Shown: piece after piece, positions 17,640-26,022 of the stretch
Position numbering within the stretch: the first letter of the stretch is position 1
How the letters are laid out: every line of letters starts with the position of its first letter
Assembly: GCA_012026795.1 (NCBI GenBank)
Contig: VEPM01000031.1
Coordinates: 1 to 50,669 of the forward strand
From: Candidatus Methanoperedens sp.
GTDB taxonomy: Archaea; Halobacteriota; Methanosarcinia; Methanosarcinales; Methanoperedenaceae
DNA length: 50,669 nucleotides
Direction of reading: 5' to 3'
Program-made: the position numbers and the translations under genes
Notes under the pieces: model-generated
Told to the model about the DNA's origin: nothing
What the model saw: the letters and a program-made list of their open reading frames with translations, nothing else
The model's database searches: none

Positions 17640-17927
17640 ATGTTTTCATATTATACCATAAGAGGCATCAGAATTGTAATAGGAATAATAGCCCTGTCAT
17701 TCTTATTGTTTGTAGACAGTGCAGGCGCGGCTATTTCAAACACATCTTCTTACAGGACATATGCACCTGGAGACTTGATACTGTCGGAGGACAGGGTTTA
17801 TCTTCCATTATATGAGGGCATTTGTGTCTCCTGGGTATGCCCAAAGAACATGATTTTGCTTAAGGAAGGATTGTCTCCCATGACCTCAAGCCACTGTTTC
17901 TGTGTAACTTCATGTTTGCCAAGGTAG
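17640..17927 (+). pseudogene. truncated signal-peptide protein gene running into an inverted FGE-gene fragment
   Basis: The first about 59 codons look genuine: a signal peptide or membrane helix (IVIGIIALSFLLFVDSAGA), then SNTSSYRTYAPGDLILSEDR, under its own promoter. After about 17820-17857 the frame reads through the antisense strand of an FGE-like gene fragment, so the C-terminal residues (LLKEGLSPMTSSHCFCVTSC) are not native. I read it as a surface-protein gene whose 3' end was replaced by the rearrangement. The original product is not recognisable. Confidence 0.6.
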
Positions 17928-18240
17928 AACCCGTCAGGGATCTTCACTTATTCTTTTGATTTGAATCCGTACCCGGGAAAGGATATGGGGTCGATTTTTC
18001 AGGAACATAATTATTAGTTGGTGAAGGTTGTACGTCACGTGAACCATCTGAACCCGTAATAAACCACAGGATAAAAAGCAATGATTCCGGCGCAAAGATC
18101 ATAAACCCAACAAGCATTGCACCCAGCACGATCAGCAGTATGAAGATATTTGTGCTGGACTTGCTGTCCTTTTCTGCTTTGCTCTTTATTTTGACGATTT
18201 TTTTAGCTATATTTAACTCCATATTTGAATATTGATTCAT
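17857..18240 (-). pseudogene. inverted, internally deleted copy of the FGE-like gene
   Basis: On the minus strand an open frame starting at 18240 has the same membrane segment and linker as the intact gene at 8211: MLVGFMIFAPESLLFILWF, then NNYVPEKSTPYPFPGT. It stops at 17944. Immediately beyond, from about 17935 down to 17857, the minus strand encodes GFYLGKHEVTQKQWLEVMGD, which corresponds to residues about 122-140 of the intact protein. About 40 codons between the two parts are missing, as is everything after the second part. It is a decayed paralogue rather than a gene. Confidence 0.8.
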
Positions 18241-18257
18241 ATACTTAGCTAATATGA

Positions 18258-18297
18258 AACCAACTTGATTATTAATAGACCAGTTTAAGTATTTGAA
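18258..18297 (+). promoter_or_regulatory. promoter with near-palindromic operator and TATA-like box (site 3)
   Basis: TTGATTATTAATAGACCA (18265-18282) followed by GTTTAAGTATTT is the third copy of the element. It lies 40 bases upstream of a short ATG frame at 18322 and 81 bases upstream of the gene at 18363. Confidence 0.65.
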
Positions 18298-18362
18298 CGT
18301 TGTATTAAAGATTGAGATTCAATGGATAAAATGAATAAATTATTTGGAAAAAAGCGAACAAA

Positions 18363-19301
18363 ATGAAATATAAAAACTGGTCAAAATCGAAAAAGATCGT
18401 CATTGCGATATTACTTGTACCGGGAATATTGATAGCAGCAAATGCATTAAATATATTGTTTTCAGGATTGATCATTTTAACAGATCAGGCCCAATATTCC
18501 TCATACGGAAGTAACCTTGGTCAAATTAATTATGATAAGGTCATCTCCAGTGCAAAAAAAACCGGATATACAGTTGAAGAGCCTGAGTTCCTCCCTATTG
18601 GAGTGCATCCCCCCTCTAATATAGCAGACCTTGATGAACGACTTGGTAAAGACTATAGATTTCTTTCAACTGCATTTTTTTACCGTGAAAATGTGTATTT
18701 TTTAGCATCAGAGGATGATTTTTCTGAAGATAGCACTCCTATAACCTTCTTTATCGAAAAATCACCATATACCGGTGCACCAATCAAGCTTGAGGATCTC
18801 CCACCAGATGAATGGATTGTTGAAAAGTTCAAGTTGATGTTTGGTTTAACTGAACCGGAATCAAGAAATTATTTGACACAGCTCAAAGATTCTATCAGGA
18901 AGAATCATGAAACGCATGGATCAATTATTATAAAAAAGGTGCAGAACCTCCAGGCAGTATATTCCAATTTAAATGCGTCAAGTACCAGCTCAAATTTTAC
19001 TTCAAGCGGTTCAGAAGGCGTTACAGAAACATTCTATAACAAGGACAAAAAGATGGGTACTTTAGAATTTCTTGTCCCAAATGTAAGAATAATCTTTCAG
19101 GATAAAGAGCACGAGTATGGTATCAGAATCGATAGTTCCGGAGGCGTAGCTCTTTGGATTATACTAGGCGTAAGAGAGGAAATCCCGGAAGAAGAATATC
19201 GCCGTATTTTCAAGAAAATGTTTGCTAACATTGGATTACAGCCAGAGAAGGTGGATGAATTTGAATTTAATTATGTACCGAGTAAGTTGAATGGAAATTG
19301 A
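18363..19301 (+). CDS. membrane-anchored protein of unknown function, 312 aa
   Basis: Not recognised. One N-terminal membrane helix (about 12-38, IVIAILLVPGILIAANALN) is followed by a soluble domain of about 270 residues, probably extracellular. A Ser/Thr-rich stretch (SNLNASSTSSNFTSSGSEG) divides two halves. The last part, EEIPEEEYRRIFKKMFANIG, is a charged helix. A 14-codon frame (18322-18366, MDKMNKLFGKKRTK) overlaps its start by an ATGA and may couple translation. Its promoter carries the shared operator of this region, so it is probably co-regulated with the ABC exporter at 11716. Confidence 0.7.
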   Translation: MKYKNWSKSKKIVIAILLVPGILIAANALNILFSGLIILTDQAQYSSYGSNLGQINYDKVISSAKKTGYTVEEPEFLPIGVHPPSNIADLDERLGKDYRFLSTAFFYRENVYFLASEDDFSEDSTPITFFIEKSPYTGAPIKLEDLPPDEWIVEKFKLMFGLTEPESRNYLTQLKDSIRKNHETHGSIIIKKVQNLQAVYSNLNASSTSSNFTSSGSEGVTETFYNKDKKMGTLEFLVPNVRIIFQDKEHEYGIRIDSSGGVALWIILGVREEIPEEEYRRIFKKMFANIGLQPEKVDEFEFNYVPSKLNGN

Positions 19302-19483
19302 ATTAGCATCCCCGGCGCCTGACCCAATACAGAAAGATGCTGTGGATTTGGGAAACCGCACAAATTAATTTCGGTGATGGTGGAAGCTCTAATTTGTATG
19401 TTCATGAAAAGTAGTTTAAGTGTAATGGAGGGAATTATTAGCAACGAATCCGCCTGCGAAACCAGAATGGATATCGAATTATG

Positions 19484-21058
19484 CTAAGTCAGAATCTTCA
19501 AAACAAGCATATTGGCAGTAGCATTGACTACTTCATATTTCCCGATAACATCCCCTGTTTTTATATACATAACATCTTCGGACATCAACCAGGTATATCT
19601 CAAAAAAACAACGTCAGTCTCTAATCCTTCAAAAATCGCATCTACATAAATCGAAAAAATGGGAATATTGGTTTCATTGCTGATATTTGTCGAATATTCA
19701 AAAAGATCCCCTGATGATAAAGTCTGGCTTTTGAGTATCCTTTTATCTTTATAAAAAGTCAGTCTGGTAGAATTCCTTCTTGAAATATTTGGACTTGCAC
19801 CTGAATCAACCCATTGTGCATATAGGGAATATCCATTTCCCATATCCATGGTTTGACCTTTAACTAAAGATTTTTTTTCTGTATCTTCTATCAGGATCTC
19901 TGCAATCTCATTTGATTTACCATTCAAAGCCGCGTATTTTTTACCTCCAACCTCAATGGCATAATAGGTGGACTTTCCCTGTATTGGAATCCCTTTCAGG
20001 TCATAAATATCGAAGTTTTTTGGAACAGCAGATATCTGATATGTGAGATTTCCTTCTCCGGTTATTCTTTCTGAAATCCTTAAAGTAATCACACGAGAAT
20101 AGTCAGCAGGGACATTATATGAAATATTTTTGAAGATTATTCCGGCTTTGTATGTCCCGGGTTTGATCAAGTTGTTATTTATATCGGTCTGATTCCAGGA
20201 AACACCCAATCCTGATTTTGCACCGGTAGAGCCTGAACCGGTAATTATGGATTTTTCGGAATGACTCCCCTCACCAGTAGGATTGACGGATTGATTCCAG
20301 ACGGTAGTTCCATTCGTATCTGATATTACAAAAGTAATCTCATCTGCAATCCGTGGAAAATATCCTTTCCTCAATTCCTCGGAAGACAGCATTATCTCAA
20401 CTGGTTCCCCTATCTGGAAAACAAGGTCTTTTTTCGGTGAATAAGGAGGATAGTAATAATAGTACCCTATACTTAGGGTTTCCCTTATTTCACCGGGAAT
20501 CTCAAAAAGGGTTATTTCAGGTGAATATTTTATTGTGGTGTATCCTCTGGTTTCATTAAAAAGTATACTCTCATTTTTATCATATATTTTTATAGAGTAC
20601 CACCCATTATTGATATTTGTCTGGTTCTGATCTACAATGATTATTGAGCTACTATTATTGTTGACAGGTTCTCTTATCTCGTCTTTATTTTCGAATATTA
20701 CACTTGCCATGCAGGCTTTTTTAAATAGTTCATTATCATGAATAGTAATCGTCACAAGAGATCCTATGTTATTGATTGACACCTGTTCCGAAATATTCAT
20801 AATTACTGGCATTGAGCATGCCCAACCCATTTCTCCGTTTTCATCGACCGATGCAGAACAAATTTGATTTTCAGATAAAATTATGGTATAATTTTCAACG
20901 TTTCTAATTGCTAAAGGCGTCAATTTGTGTTCTGCAATAAATTGATCTGTTTGGCGTTCGGAAAGAGGGCTATTTGTATTTTGCACACATCCTGAAATCA
21001 ATAACGACAAAAATATTATTATAAAAAATATAGCTTTAAGATACACCTTTTTATCCAC
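19484..21058 (-). CDS. secreted lipoprotein with S-layer-like C-terminal domain
   Basis: A 524-residue exported protein. The lipobox-like LLISGC places the first mature residue at Cys24. The middle contains beta-sandwich-like stretches, including SDTNGTTVWNQSVNPTGEG, and a segment for a flexible backbone (SWNQTDINNNLIKPGTYKAG). The C-terminal about 150 residues (YSLYAQWVDSGA, FYKDKRILKSQTLSSGD, YVDAIFEGLETDVVFLRYTW, GDVIGKYEVVNA) resemble the S-layer domain found in Methanosarcina-type surface proteins. It is therefore likely a cell-surface protein. It lies on the opposite strand to the preceding genes, and the convergent spacer of about 180 bases holds no clear gene. Confidence 0.75.
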   Translation of the reverse strand: MDKKVYLKAIFFIIIFLSLLISGCVQNTNSPLSERQTDQFIAEHKLTPLAIRNVENYTIILSENQICSASVDENGEMGWACSMPVIMNISEQVSINNIGSLVTITIHDNELFKKACMASVIFENKDEIREPVNNNSSSIIIVDQNQTNINNGWYSIKIYDKNESILFNETRGYTTIKYSPEITLFEIPGEIRETLSIGYYYYYPPYSPKKDLVFQIGEPVEIMLSSEELRKGYFPRIADEITFVISDTNGTTVWNQSVNPTGEGSHSEKSIITGSGSTGAKSGLGVSWNQTDINNNLIKPGTYKAGIIFKNISYNVPADYSRVITLRISERITGEGNLTYQISAVPKNFDIYDLKGIPIQGKSTYYAIEVGGKKYAALNGKSNEIAEILIEDTEKKSLVKGQTMDMGNGYSLYAQWVDSGASPNISRRNSTRLTFYKDKRILKSQTLSSGDLFEYSTNISNETNIPIFSIYVDAIFEGLETDVVFLRYTWLMSEDVMYIKTGDVIGKYEVVNATANMLVLKILT

Positions 21059-21108
21059 TATAAAATGCTTATAAAATCATGACTATACATAAATATGGAA
21101 TTTCAAAC

Positions 21109-21606
21109 TCACTTCATCTCAAACTTCTCAAACCTCTCCTTCTTAGCCCTGCAAATAGGACATAGATCCGGCGCTTCTTCCCTTGCGCATAAATATCCGC
21201 AAACCTGGCACCTGTAAACCTCTACCATTTCTCCACCTCCTGCTCCTTTCTGTTCTCTGATACTCGGATAACCTTTTACATAATATTCCTGGGGCCGCCG
21301 CTCCGGGATCGGATCATGCGGCTTTCTTCCTGATATCCATTCGTCATTTACATATAATGTACACAGGCAGCATCCGTATTGTGCAATATCGGGGTCCCTG
21401 TAGTTGCAGGGGCAGATTATATCCATGTCATTGGCAAGAGCACCGCTTGCGATACGGCAGGGGCACGACCCATAGCCATTTTGGTGCTCATTATCCCACA
21501 AACCCTGCAGGATATCATCAAGTTCATCCTTATAAGGATTGAACTTATAACCTTCCTCATCTGCAATTTTTTTCATTCCTGCAAACATCTCTTCAACTGT
21601 TGTCAT
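21109..21606 (-). CDS. ferredoxin:thioredoxin reductase catalytic chain fused to rubredoxin
   Basis: A 165-residue fusion. Residues 1-95 match the ferredoxin:thioredoxin reductase catalytic subunit: CPCR (Cys48, Cys50), CPC (Cys65, Cys67) and CCLC (Cys80, Cys82). These supply the [4Fe-4S] ligands and the redox disulfide. The residue between the last two cysteines is Leu, where plant-type enzymes carry His. Residues about 130-155 are a rubredoxin-like iron site with YRCQVCGYL and LCPICRA. The chain should pass electrons from ferredoxin or rubredoxin to a disulfide partner, for which the overlapping glutaredoxin-like gene upstream is the obvious candidate. It is last in the operon that begins with the ferritin-like gene at 26442. 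Confidence 0.88.
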   Translation of the reverse strand: MTTVEEMFAGMKKIADEEGYKFNPYKDELDDILQGLWDNEHQNGYGSCPCRIASGALANDMDIICPCNYRDPDIAQYGCCLCTLYVNDEWISGRKPHDPIPERRPQEYYVKGYPSIREQKGAGGGEMVEVYRCQVCGYLCAREEAPDLCPICRAKKERFEKFEMK

Positions 21607-21860
21607 AAGCCCAGAGCCTCTCTTATTTTATTTTCATGGAAGCCTATGATCACATCATCACCGATAATTATGGTCGGGAATCTCAGGTCCGGACTTATTT
21701 TCATCATTTCAGAAATTATATCCTCCCTTTCCTTCCCGCTTAATTTATCGACATCCACATAGTCATATTCGATTCCGTTCTCCTTCAAGAACCGTTTTGT
21801 TGCGCGACAATGAACGCATGTGCTAAGCGTATAAAGCTTTGGTTTAATTTTGTTCTTCAT
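21603..21860 (-). CDS. glutaredoxin-like disulfide oxidoreductase
   Basis: An 85-residue glutaredoxin-fold protein with the active site STCVHCRATKRFLKEN (Cys15 and Cys18) and the cis-proline loop RFPTIIIGD. It starts four bases before the end of the 2-oxoacid oxidoreductase beta gene and its stop overlaps the start of the ferredoxin:thioredoxin reductase, so all three are coupled. It is likely reduced by that reductase and then reduces a protein disulfide. The target is unknown; the presence of McrC in the same operon suggests methyl-coenzyme M reductase activation or repair as one possibility. Confidence 0.85.
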   Translation of the reverse strand: MKNKIKPKLYTLSTCVHCRATKRFLKENGIEYDYVDVDKLSGKEREDIISEMMKISPDLRFPTIIIGDDVIIGFHENKIREALGL

Positions 21861-22819
21861 GGTCCGTGCATCTCCCTGTGTTCTTCCGTAACTGCATGAT
21901 GCTCCTCAGGCGGCGCGATTTCACAGATATCCGGCGATCCTTTCTCCTTATAATGCAGGTTCCATTTCCTGCAAACCCACATCTGGAGAGTATTTATATC
22001 TTCATCGCTCATGTGCCTGAACCGCCCCTGCATCATCAGGTAATCTTTTACTGATTTCATTTTTCCCGGTTTATAAGTGATCCGTTTCTCACCGTTCTCC
22101 ACTTCATACAATGTCCACATCCCGCTTTCCACAGCCCTTTTTGTGACCTCAACGGTTCTTGCCGGGTCCATTTTCCAGCCCGGTATACATGGAGTGAACA
22201 TATGAAGAAAACGGAAACCCTTTATATTTTTTGCCTTCTCTACTTTTCTTATGAAATCAAGGGGCTGCCCGATGGAAAGTGTAGCATAATACGGAATTTC
22301 ATGCGCTACAACGATATCCCCGAGGTTTTTCTTAAACCTCCTGTTTCCCTGGATATACTTCCCTACAGGTGTGGTCGTGGTCCATGCGCCAAATGGTGTC
22401 CCGCCGCTTCGTTGTATCCCTGTATTCATATATGCCTCATTATCAAGGCAAATATAAAGAACATCATCATTACGTTCCGCAGCACCCGACATGCTCTGCA
22501 AACCGATATCATAAGTCCCGCCATCCCCTGCAAAGCCGGCCACGGTTACTTTCTTCCCTTTCTTTTCAAAAGCTGCCTGCATTCCGGTCAGGCAGGCCCC
22601 GGTATTTTCAAAAGCTGTATGGAAAAACGGGACTTTCCACGCCCCATACGGGAATGTTGTGCCAAACACCACGCCGCAGCTTGCAGGGACATATACGGCA
22701 GTATCTTTTCCAAGAACACGTATCGCATTCCTTATCGACATGGCAACGCCACATCCCGGACATGCGGTATGTCCTGCGGTAAAAAGATTCTCATCCGGCA
22801 GTTCCTTTATTGTGATCAT
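21857..22819 (-). CDS. porB: 2-oxoacid:ferredoxin oxidoreductase beta subunit (pyruvate synthase-like)
   Basis: A 320-residue thiamine-diphosphate-binding beta subunit. It has the N-terminal HTACPGCGVAMSIRN cysteine pair that binds the proximal Fe-S cluster, and the ThDP motif GFAGDGGTYDIGLQSMSGAA followed by DNEAYMNTG. These residues are those of the pyruvate/2-oxoisovalerate:ferredoxin oxidoreductases. The complex oxidatively decarboxylates a 2-oxoacid to acyl-CoA with ferredoxin as acceptor, or runs in reverse. Pyruvate is the likeliest substrate, but 2-oxoisovalerate cannot be excluded. Its start overlaps the end of the alpha subunit by four bases. Confidence 0.92.
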   Translation of the reverse strand: MITIKELPDENLFTAGHTACPGCGVAMSIRNAIRVLGKDTAVYVPASCGVVFGTTFPYGAWKVPFFHTAFENTGACLTGMQAAFEKKGKKVTVAGFAGDGGTYDIGLQSMSGAAERNDDVLYICLDNEAYMNTGIQRSGGTPFGAWTTTTPVGKYIQGNRRFKKNLGDIVVAHEIPYYATLSIGQPLDFIRKVEKAKNIKGFRFLHMFTPCIPGWKMDPARTVEVTKRAVESGMWTLYEVENGEKRITYKPGKMKSVKDYLMMQGRFRHMSDEDINTLQMWVCRKWNLHYKEKGSPDICEIAPPEEHHAVTEEHREMHGP

Positions 22820-23988
22820 ACAGTTTCACCCCGCGTACCATGCCAATTTATCTGATTAACTTTTTCACCTTTTGCTGCCTTTCGTGTCAGCTCGAACATT
22901 TTCATTATCTGCTCCTTTGTCACATCGCGGCCTCCTAATCCTGCAAGATGATTGATTACAGGTATTGTCATCCCGAAAAGGGCCGAACGGACCTCATTAT
23001 ATACCTGCCCTCCCCCGTGATAGGATACCGAGCGGTCAAAAACGCCAAGGGCGCTTACCTGCGCTACCGCTTTTCTTAATTCCTCTGAAGGGAATGGCCT
23101 GAAAAACCGAAGCTTTATTAAACCCGCCTTTTCTCCTTTTTGCCTCAATTCATCGACAACCTCGCGGGATGTACTTGTGACAGTTCCCATAGTGATCAAA
23201 GCAATATCCGCATCATCCATCCGGTAAGTATCAATCAGGCCCCCATAATCCCTTCCGAATTCTTTTGCAAATTTACCGTTTATTTCCTGGATTACTTCTT
23301 TTGAGGATTCAACTGCTCCCGCAGTTTGTCTTCGCAATTCCATAATATATTCAGCAGGCATGAAAGCCCCTATCATAGCAGGTCTTGCGGGATCAAGGAT
23401 GATATCAGGCTTATAAGATGGCAGGAACGAATCAACCTTCTCCTGTTCCGGGACATCAACCGGCTCAACCGTATGCGTAAGTACAAAACCGTCAAGGCAT
23501 GGCATTACAGGAAGTAAAACCCTCTTATCTTCAGCAATCCTGAAAGACTGGATCACCATATCCAGGGCTTCCTGGTTATCTTCCACATAAAGTTGCAGCC
23601 ATCCCGAATCACGCGCGCCCATGGAATCATTGTATTCGCACCATATGCCCGGCGGCCCTGCAAGAGTGCGGCTGGCATCTGGCATCACAACCGGAAGCCG
23701 AAACGGCGCTGTAGCATAGAGCATCTCATGCATGAAAGCAAGTCCCTGGGAAGAAGTCGCGGTGAAAACCCTTGCACCCGCAGCAGATGCTGCTGCTGCT
23801 GCACTCATTACGCTGTGCTCGGATTCCATTGTAAGGAACTTTGCATCAAGTTCCCCATCATTTATAAAATCCGCGATATGCTCTATTATCAGCGTTTGCG
23901 GGGTTATCGGGTAAGCAGGTACTACCTCCACGCGGCAAAGTTTTGCACCGATCGCAACAGCATGGTCGCCTGTAATTACTTTCTTCAT
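22816..23988 (-). CDS. porA: 2-oxoacid:ferredoxin oxidoreductase alpha subunit (pyruvate synthase-like)
   Basis: A 390-residue alpha subunit with the ThDP-side pyrimidine-binding domain, seen in [19 protein letters not shown] and [37 protein letters not shown] and the transketolase C-terminal-like domain ([21 protein letters not shown]) follow. It is full length for the family. The end overlaps porB and the start overlaps the gamma-delta gene, both by four bases. The gene order gamma-delta, alpha, beta is typical of archaeal four-domain enzymes. Confidence 0.92.
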   Translation of the reverse strand: MKKVITGDHAVAIGAKLCRVEVVPAYPITPQTLIIEHIADFINDGELDAKFLTMESEHSVMSAAAAASAAGARVFTATSSQGLAFMHEMLYATAPFRLPVVMPDASRTLAGPPGIWCEYNDSMGARDSGWLQLYVEDNQEALDMVIQSFRIAEDKRVLLPVMPCLDGFVLTHTVEPVDVPEQEKVDSFLPSYKPDIILDPARPAMIGAFMPAEYIMELRRQTAGAVESSKEVIQEINGKFAKEFGRDYGGLIDTYRMDDADIALITMGTVTSTSREVVDELRQKGEKAGLIKLRFFRPFPSEELRKAVAQVSALGVFDRSVSYHGGGQVYNEVRSALFGMTIPVINHLAGLGGRDVTKEQIMKMFELTRKAAKGEKVNQINWHGTRGETV

Positions 23989-24884
23989 GCGCGGGCCCTC
24001 ACCATTTTTATCGCGTCAACAGGGCATTCGTTGGCGCATACCCCGCATCCTTTGCAATAATCGTAATTGGTCATCAGGTCCCCCTTGTTGGATATCCTGT
24101 GAATCGTGCCTTCAGGACAATAAAACCAGCATAAAAGGCACATAACGCATTTTTCCCTGTCCCTCAACGGGCGATACGTAGCCCAGCCCGATACTTTATT
24201 CTCTATAAAACTTCCGGGCCCGATAAGACCTGCATCAGTTTTACTTTCAATAAGAGATCCGCCCACCGGCATTTCCTGATATGTGGGCAGCCATTGTTTT
24301 CTTGCTTCAAGCTTTTTTATACCCCTGCTTTTTCCCATTACTGTCTTTTCATAGGCGGTCCGTGCAGCAAGCGCATTTTTTTCACCTGTTTTTTCTCCGA
24401 GCTTTTCACCGAATTTTCTCTTGATCGATTCTTCTAAGGACTCTATCTTTATAATCCCTGTCGCTTTTGCAAATGCCCCCAGGATTGCAGTATTGGTGAT
24501 CGGGGCTTTCAGGATTTCAAGCGCGATGGATACTGCATCGACGGTCGCGGTGTTAATGGTCTTACCCAGATCTATGTCTTCCGGTTTTTCCTTTGAGTTA
24601 ATAACCGCGATACCTTCCGGTTTCAAACCTGATACAACATCAATCGTGTCAAGCAGCGAATCATCAAGTACGACAACGCAGTCGGGATTATATACCTGCG
24701 TTTTACTGAATATTTTTTTTGAATCGATACGTGTGAAGGCAAGAACCGGCGCTCCCCGTCTTTCAGCCCCGAAAAAAGGAAATGCTACAGCATAATTTCC
24801 TTCATTGACCGCAGCTTCTGCAAGGGTCTGAGCAGCCATGACCGCCCCCTGCCCGCCGCGGCCATGAAACCTTACTTCGTACAT
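23985..24884 (-). CDS. porG: 2-oxoacid:ferredoxin oxidoreductase gamma-delta fusion subunit
   Basis: A 299-residue fusion. Residues 1-180 are the gamma domain ([40 protein letters not shown]). The C-terminal part is the ferredoxin-like delta subunit with two [4Fe-4S] motifs: [14 protein letters not shown] and [14 protein letters not shown]. In many methanogens gamma and delta are separate genes, so here they are joined. It transfers electrons from the ThDP site to external ferredoxin. It lies six bases after the second DUF2180 gene in the same operon. Confidence 0.9.
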   Translation of the reverse strand: MYEVRFHGRGGQGAVMAAQTLAEAAVNEGNYAVAFPFFGAERRGAPVLAFTRIDSKKIFSKTQVYNPDCVVVLDDSLLDTIDVVSGLKPEGIAVINSKEKPEDIDLGKTINTATVDAVSIALEILKAPITNTAILGAFAKATGIIKIESLEESIKRKFGEKLGEKTGEKNALAARTAYEKTVMGKSRGIKKLEARKQWLPTYQEMPVGGSLIESKTDAGLIGPGSFIENKVSGWATYRPLRDREKCVMCLLCWFYCPEGTIHRISNKGDLMTNYDYCKGCGVCANECPVDAIKMVRARA

Positions 24885-24890
24885 GACTTT

Positions 24891-25121
24891 TTATTCACAG
24901 GAGCCGGGTAAAAGTATATTCCCGCAATCACTGCATACGAATCTGGGAAGACCTTTTTTCAGCATCTTCACAGGCGCCGGATATCCTCCCTCCCATATCG
25001 GAAGGTCAATCCTGTGTGTATGTCCCATACATAGCCCTTTGCCGCACATTATGCAGATAGATACGGATTCTTCAACAGTCCCGTTTCGTGCACATTCAAA
25101 ACATTTCAACATGACGATCAC
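24891..25121 (-). CDS. DUF2180 family cysteine-rich protein (copy 2)
   Basis: A 76-residue zinc-binding-looking protein of the DUF2180 family found in methanogens and relatives. Paired knuckles CFECARNG, CIMCGKGLCMGH and CSDCGN make a cross-brace of Cys and His ligands. The family N terminus is MxCYxC, so translation may start at the Met equivalent to 25112 rather than at 25121, which lies in an ATGA overlap with the upstream copy. Function unknown. Its position between McrC and the oxidoreductase suggests a regulatory or redox role. Confidence 0.82.
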   Translation of the reverse strand: MIVMLKCFECARNGTVEESVSICIMCGKGLCMGHTHRIDLPIWEGGYPAPVKMLKKGLPRFVCSDCGNILLPGSCE

Positions 25122-25330
25122 CAGTTTTCCTTCAAAGCTTCATGACATGGCGGACACATTATTCGTTTCATTTTCTCGATGTCCTTTTCAAGCCTTACAG
25201 GATAGTCACCTTTCCAGACAGGCGTTTCTTCATATATCGCATGTTCCATGCAAACTCCCATACCGCACACTATACATGCCGCCACTGCGTCCGTATCTTT
25301 CCCCATTTTAGCACAAACATAACATTTCAT
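25118..25330 (-). CDS. DUF2180 family cysteine-rich protein (copy 1)
   Basis: A 70-residue DUF2180 protein: MKCYVCAKMG, CIVCGMGVCMEH and CPPCHEAL. It is a paralogue of the adjacent copy, sharing the order of cysteine knuckles and the W-[KE]-GxYP element (VWKGDYPVRLEK). The two overlap by four bases. It lies six bases after mcrC, so the pair is probably translated together with it. The zinc or Fe-S content is not established by the sequence. Confidence 0.85.
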   Translation of the reverse strand: MKCYVCAKMGKDTDAVAACIVCGMGVCMEHAIYEETPVWKGDYPVRLEKDIEKMKRIMCPPCHEALKENW

Positions 25331-25336
25331 ACTAAA

Positions 25337-26020
25337 TCACTCTTCCTCGTCTGCCATCAGTCCTTCTTTTATCAACAGGTCGCTTCTTACCGCATGGGTT
25401 GATTCTATTTTCTGGCCAAGTATCTGCCGGATCTCTTTTGCCAGTTCATTTAGCTTTATTCGTGAACAGGTCTCTCCTCTCGTTATTCCACTGACGATCG
25501 CAGCCACGGTTCCTTCTGTTTCCGGATTTTTAGGTTTTACAAGCTTTGTTTTAATACCTGCTTTTGCAAAATCCTCAAAGTCAATAGGATATTCACAGGC
25601 TACTACTGCAGGGATATTTATATATTTCAATATCTTTTTTGTTTTTGAGATTATATGGGAATTCACATTTCCCATATTGAGCAATACGATTTTGTGTCTT
25701 GCTATCTGTTCTATCTCTTTAGCTGTCAAACCGAAATTTGCCCCGTAGCCTCTTGAAACATTGGAAGATCCGGTTTCATCCATGGGAACGCCTGCGCCAG
25801 CCTCAAGGACAAGGACGCTTACCTGTATACTTTCCCGCCTGAGTCCCTGCGTTATTTCGCATACCGGTTTTGTGATATGCCTGCGGCCTGGAGACATGGC
25901 AATAGCTACTACATCAGGTCTTGCTGCCTCAGACAGGGTTCCTCTCTGGGCAAGACCGCCGCCCCGGCCAAGACCCATTGTTTCCCTGCAATCCACCAGT
26001 TGTGTTTCTCTTCCGAACAT
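25337..26020 (-). CDS. mcrC: McrC, methyl-coenzyme M reductase operon/activation protein C
   Basis: A 227-residue protein with the unmistakable McrC pattern: TQLVDCRETMGLGRGGGLAQ near the start, then DVVAIAMSPGRRHITKPVCE, LRRESIQVSVLVLEAGAGVP, FGLTAKEIEQI and KIVLLNMGNVNSHI. McrC is known from methanogens and ANME archaea as part of the component that reductively activates the nickel cofactor F430 in methyl-coenzyme M reductase. Here it is not next to mcrBDGA but sits in a redox operon with ferritin-like, DUF2180, 2-oxoacid oxidoreductase and thiol-redox genes. That placement fits a role in low-potential electron supply for activation, which is inference. Confidence 0.93.
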   Translation of the reverse strand: MFGRETQLVDCRETMGLGRGGGLAQRGTLSEAARPDVVAIAMSPGRRHITKPVCEITQGLRRESIQVSVLVLEAGAGVPMDETGSSNVSRGYGANFGLTAKEIEQIARHKIVLLNMGNVNSHIISKTKKILKYINIPAVVACEYPIDFEDFAKAGIKTKLVKPKNPETEGTVAAIVSGITRGETCSRIKLNELAKEIRQILGQKIESTHAVRSDLLIKEGLMADEEE

Positions 26021-26022
26021 GA

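Noticed and set aside
19302-19483. Possible decayed coding sequence between two convergent genes (frames reading QINFGDGGSSNLYVHEK and NPPAKPEWISNYAKSE)
   Set aside because: The stretches look protein-like but are under 35 codons each, in different positions, and match no family I can name. I could not separate remnant from chance.
22202-22855. Long plus-strand frame (217 codons) opposite porB
   Set aside because: It is the antisense shadow of a strongly conserved gene with intact catalytic motifs.
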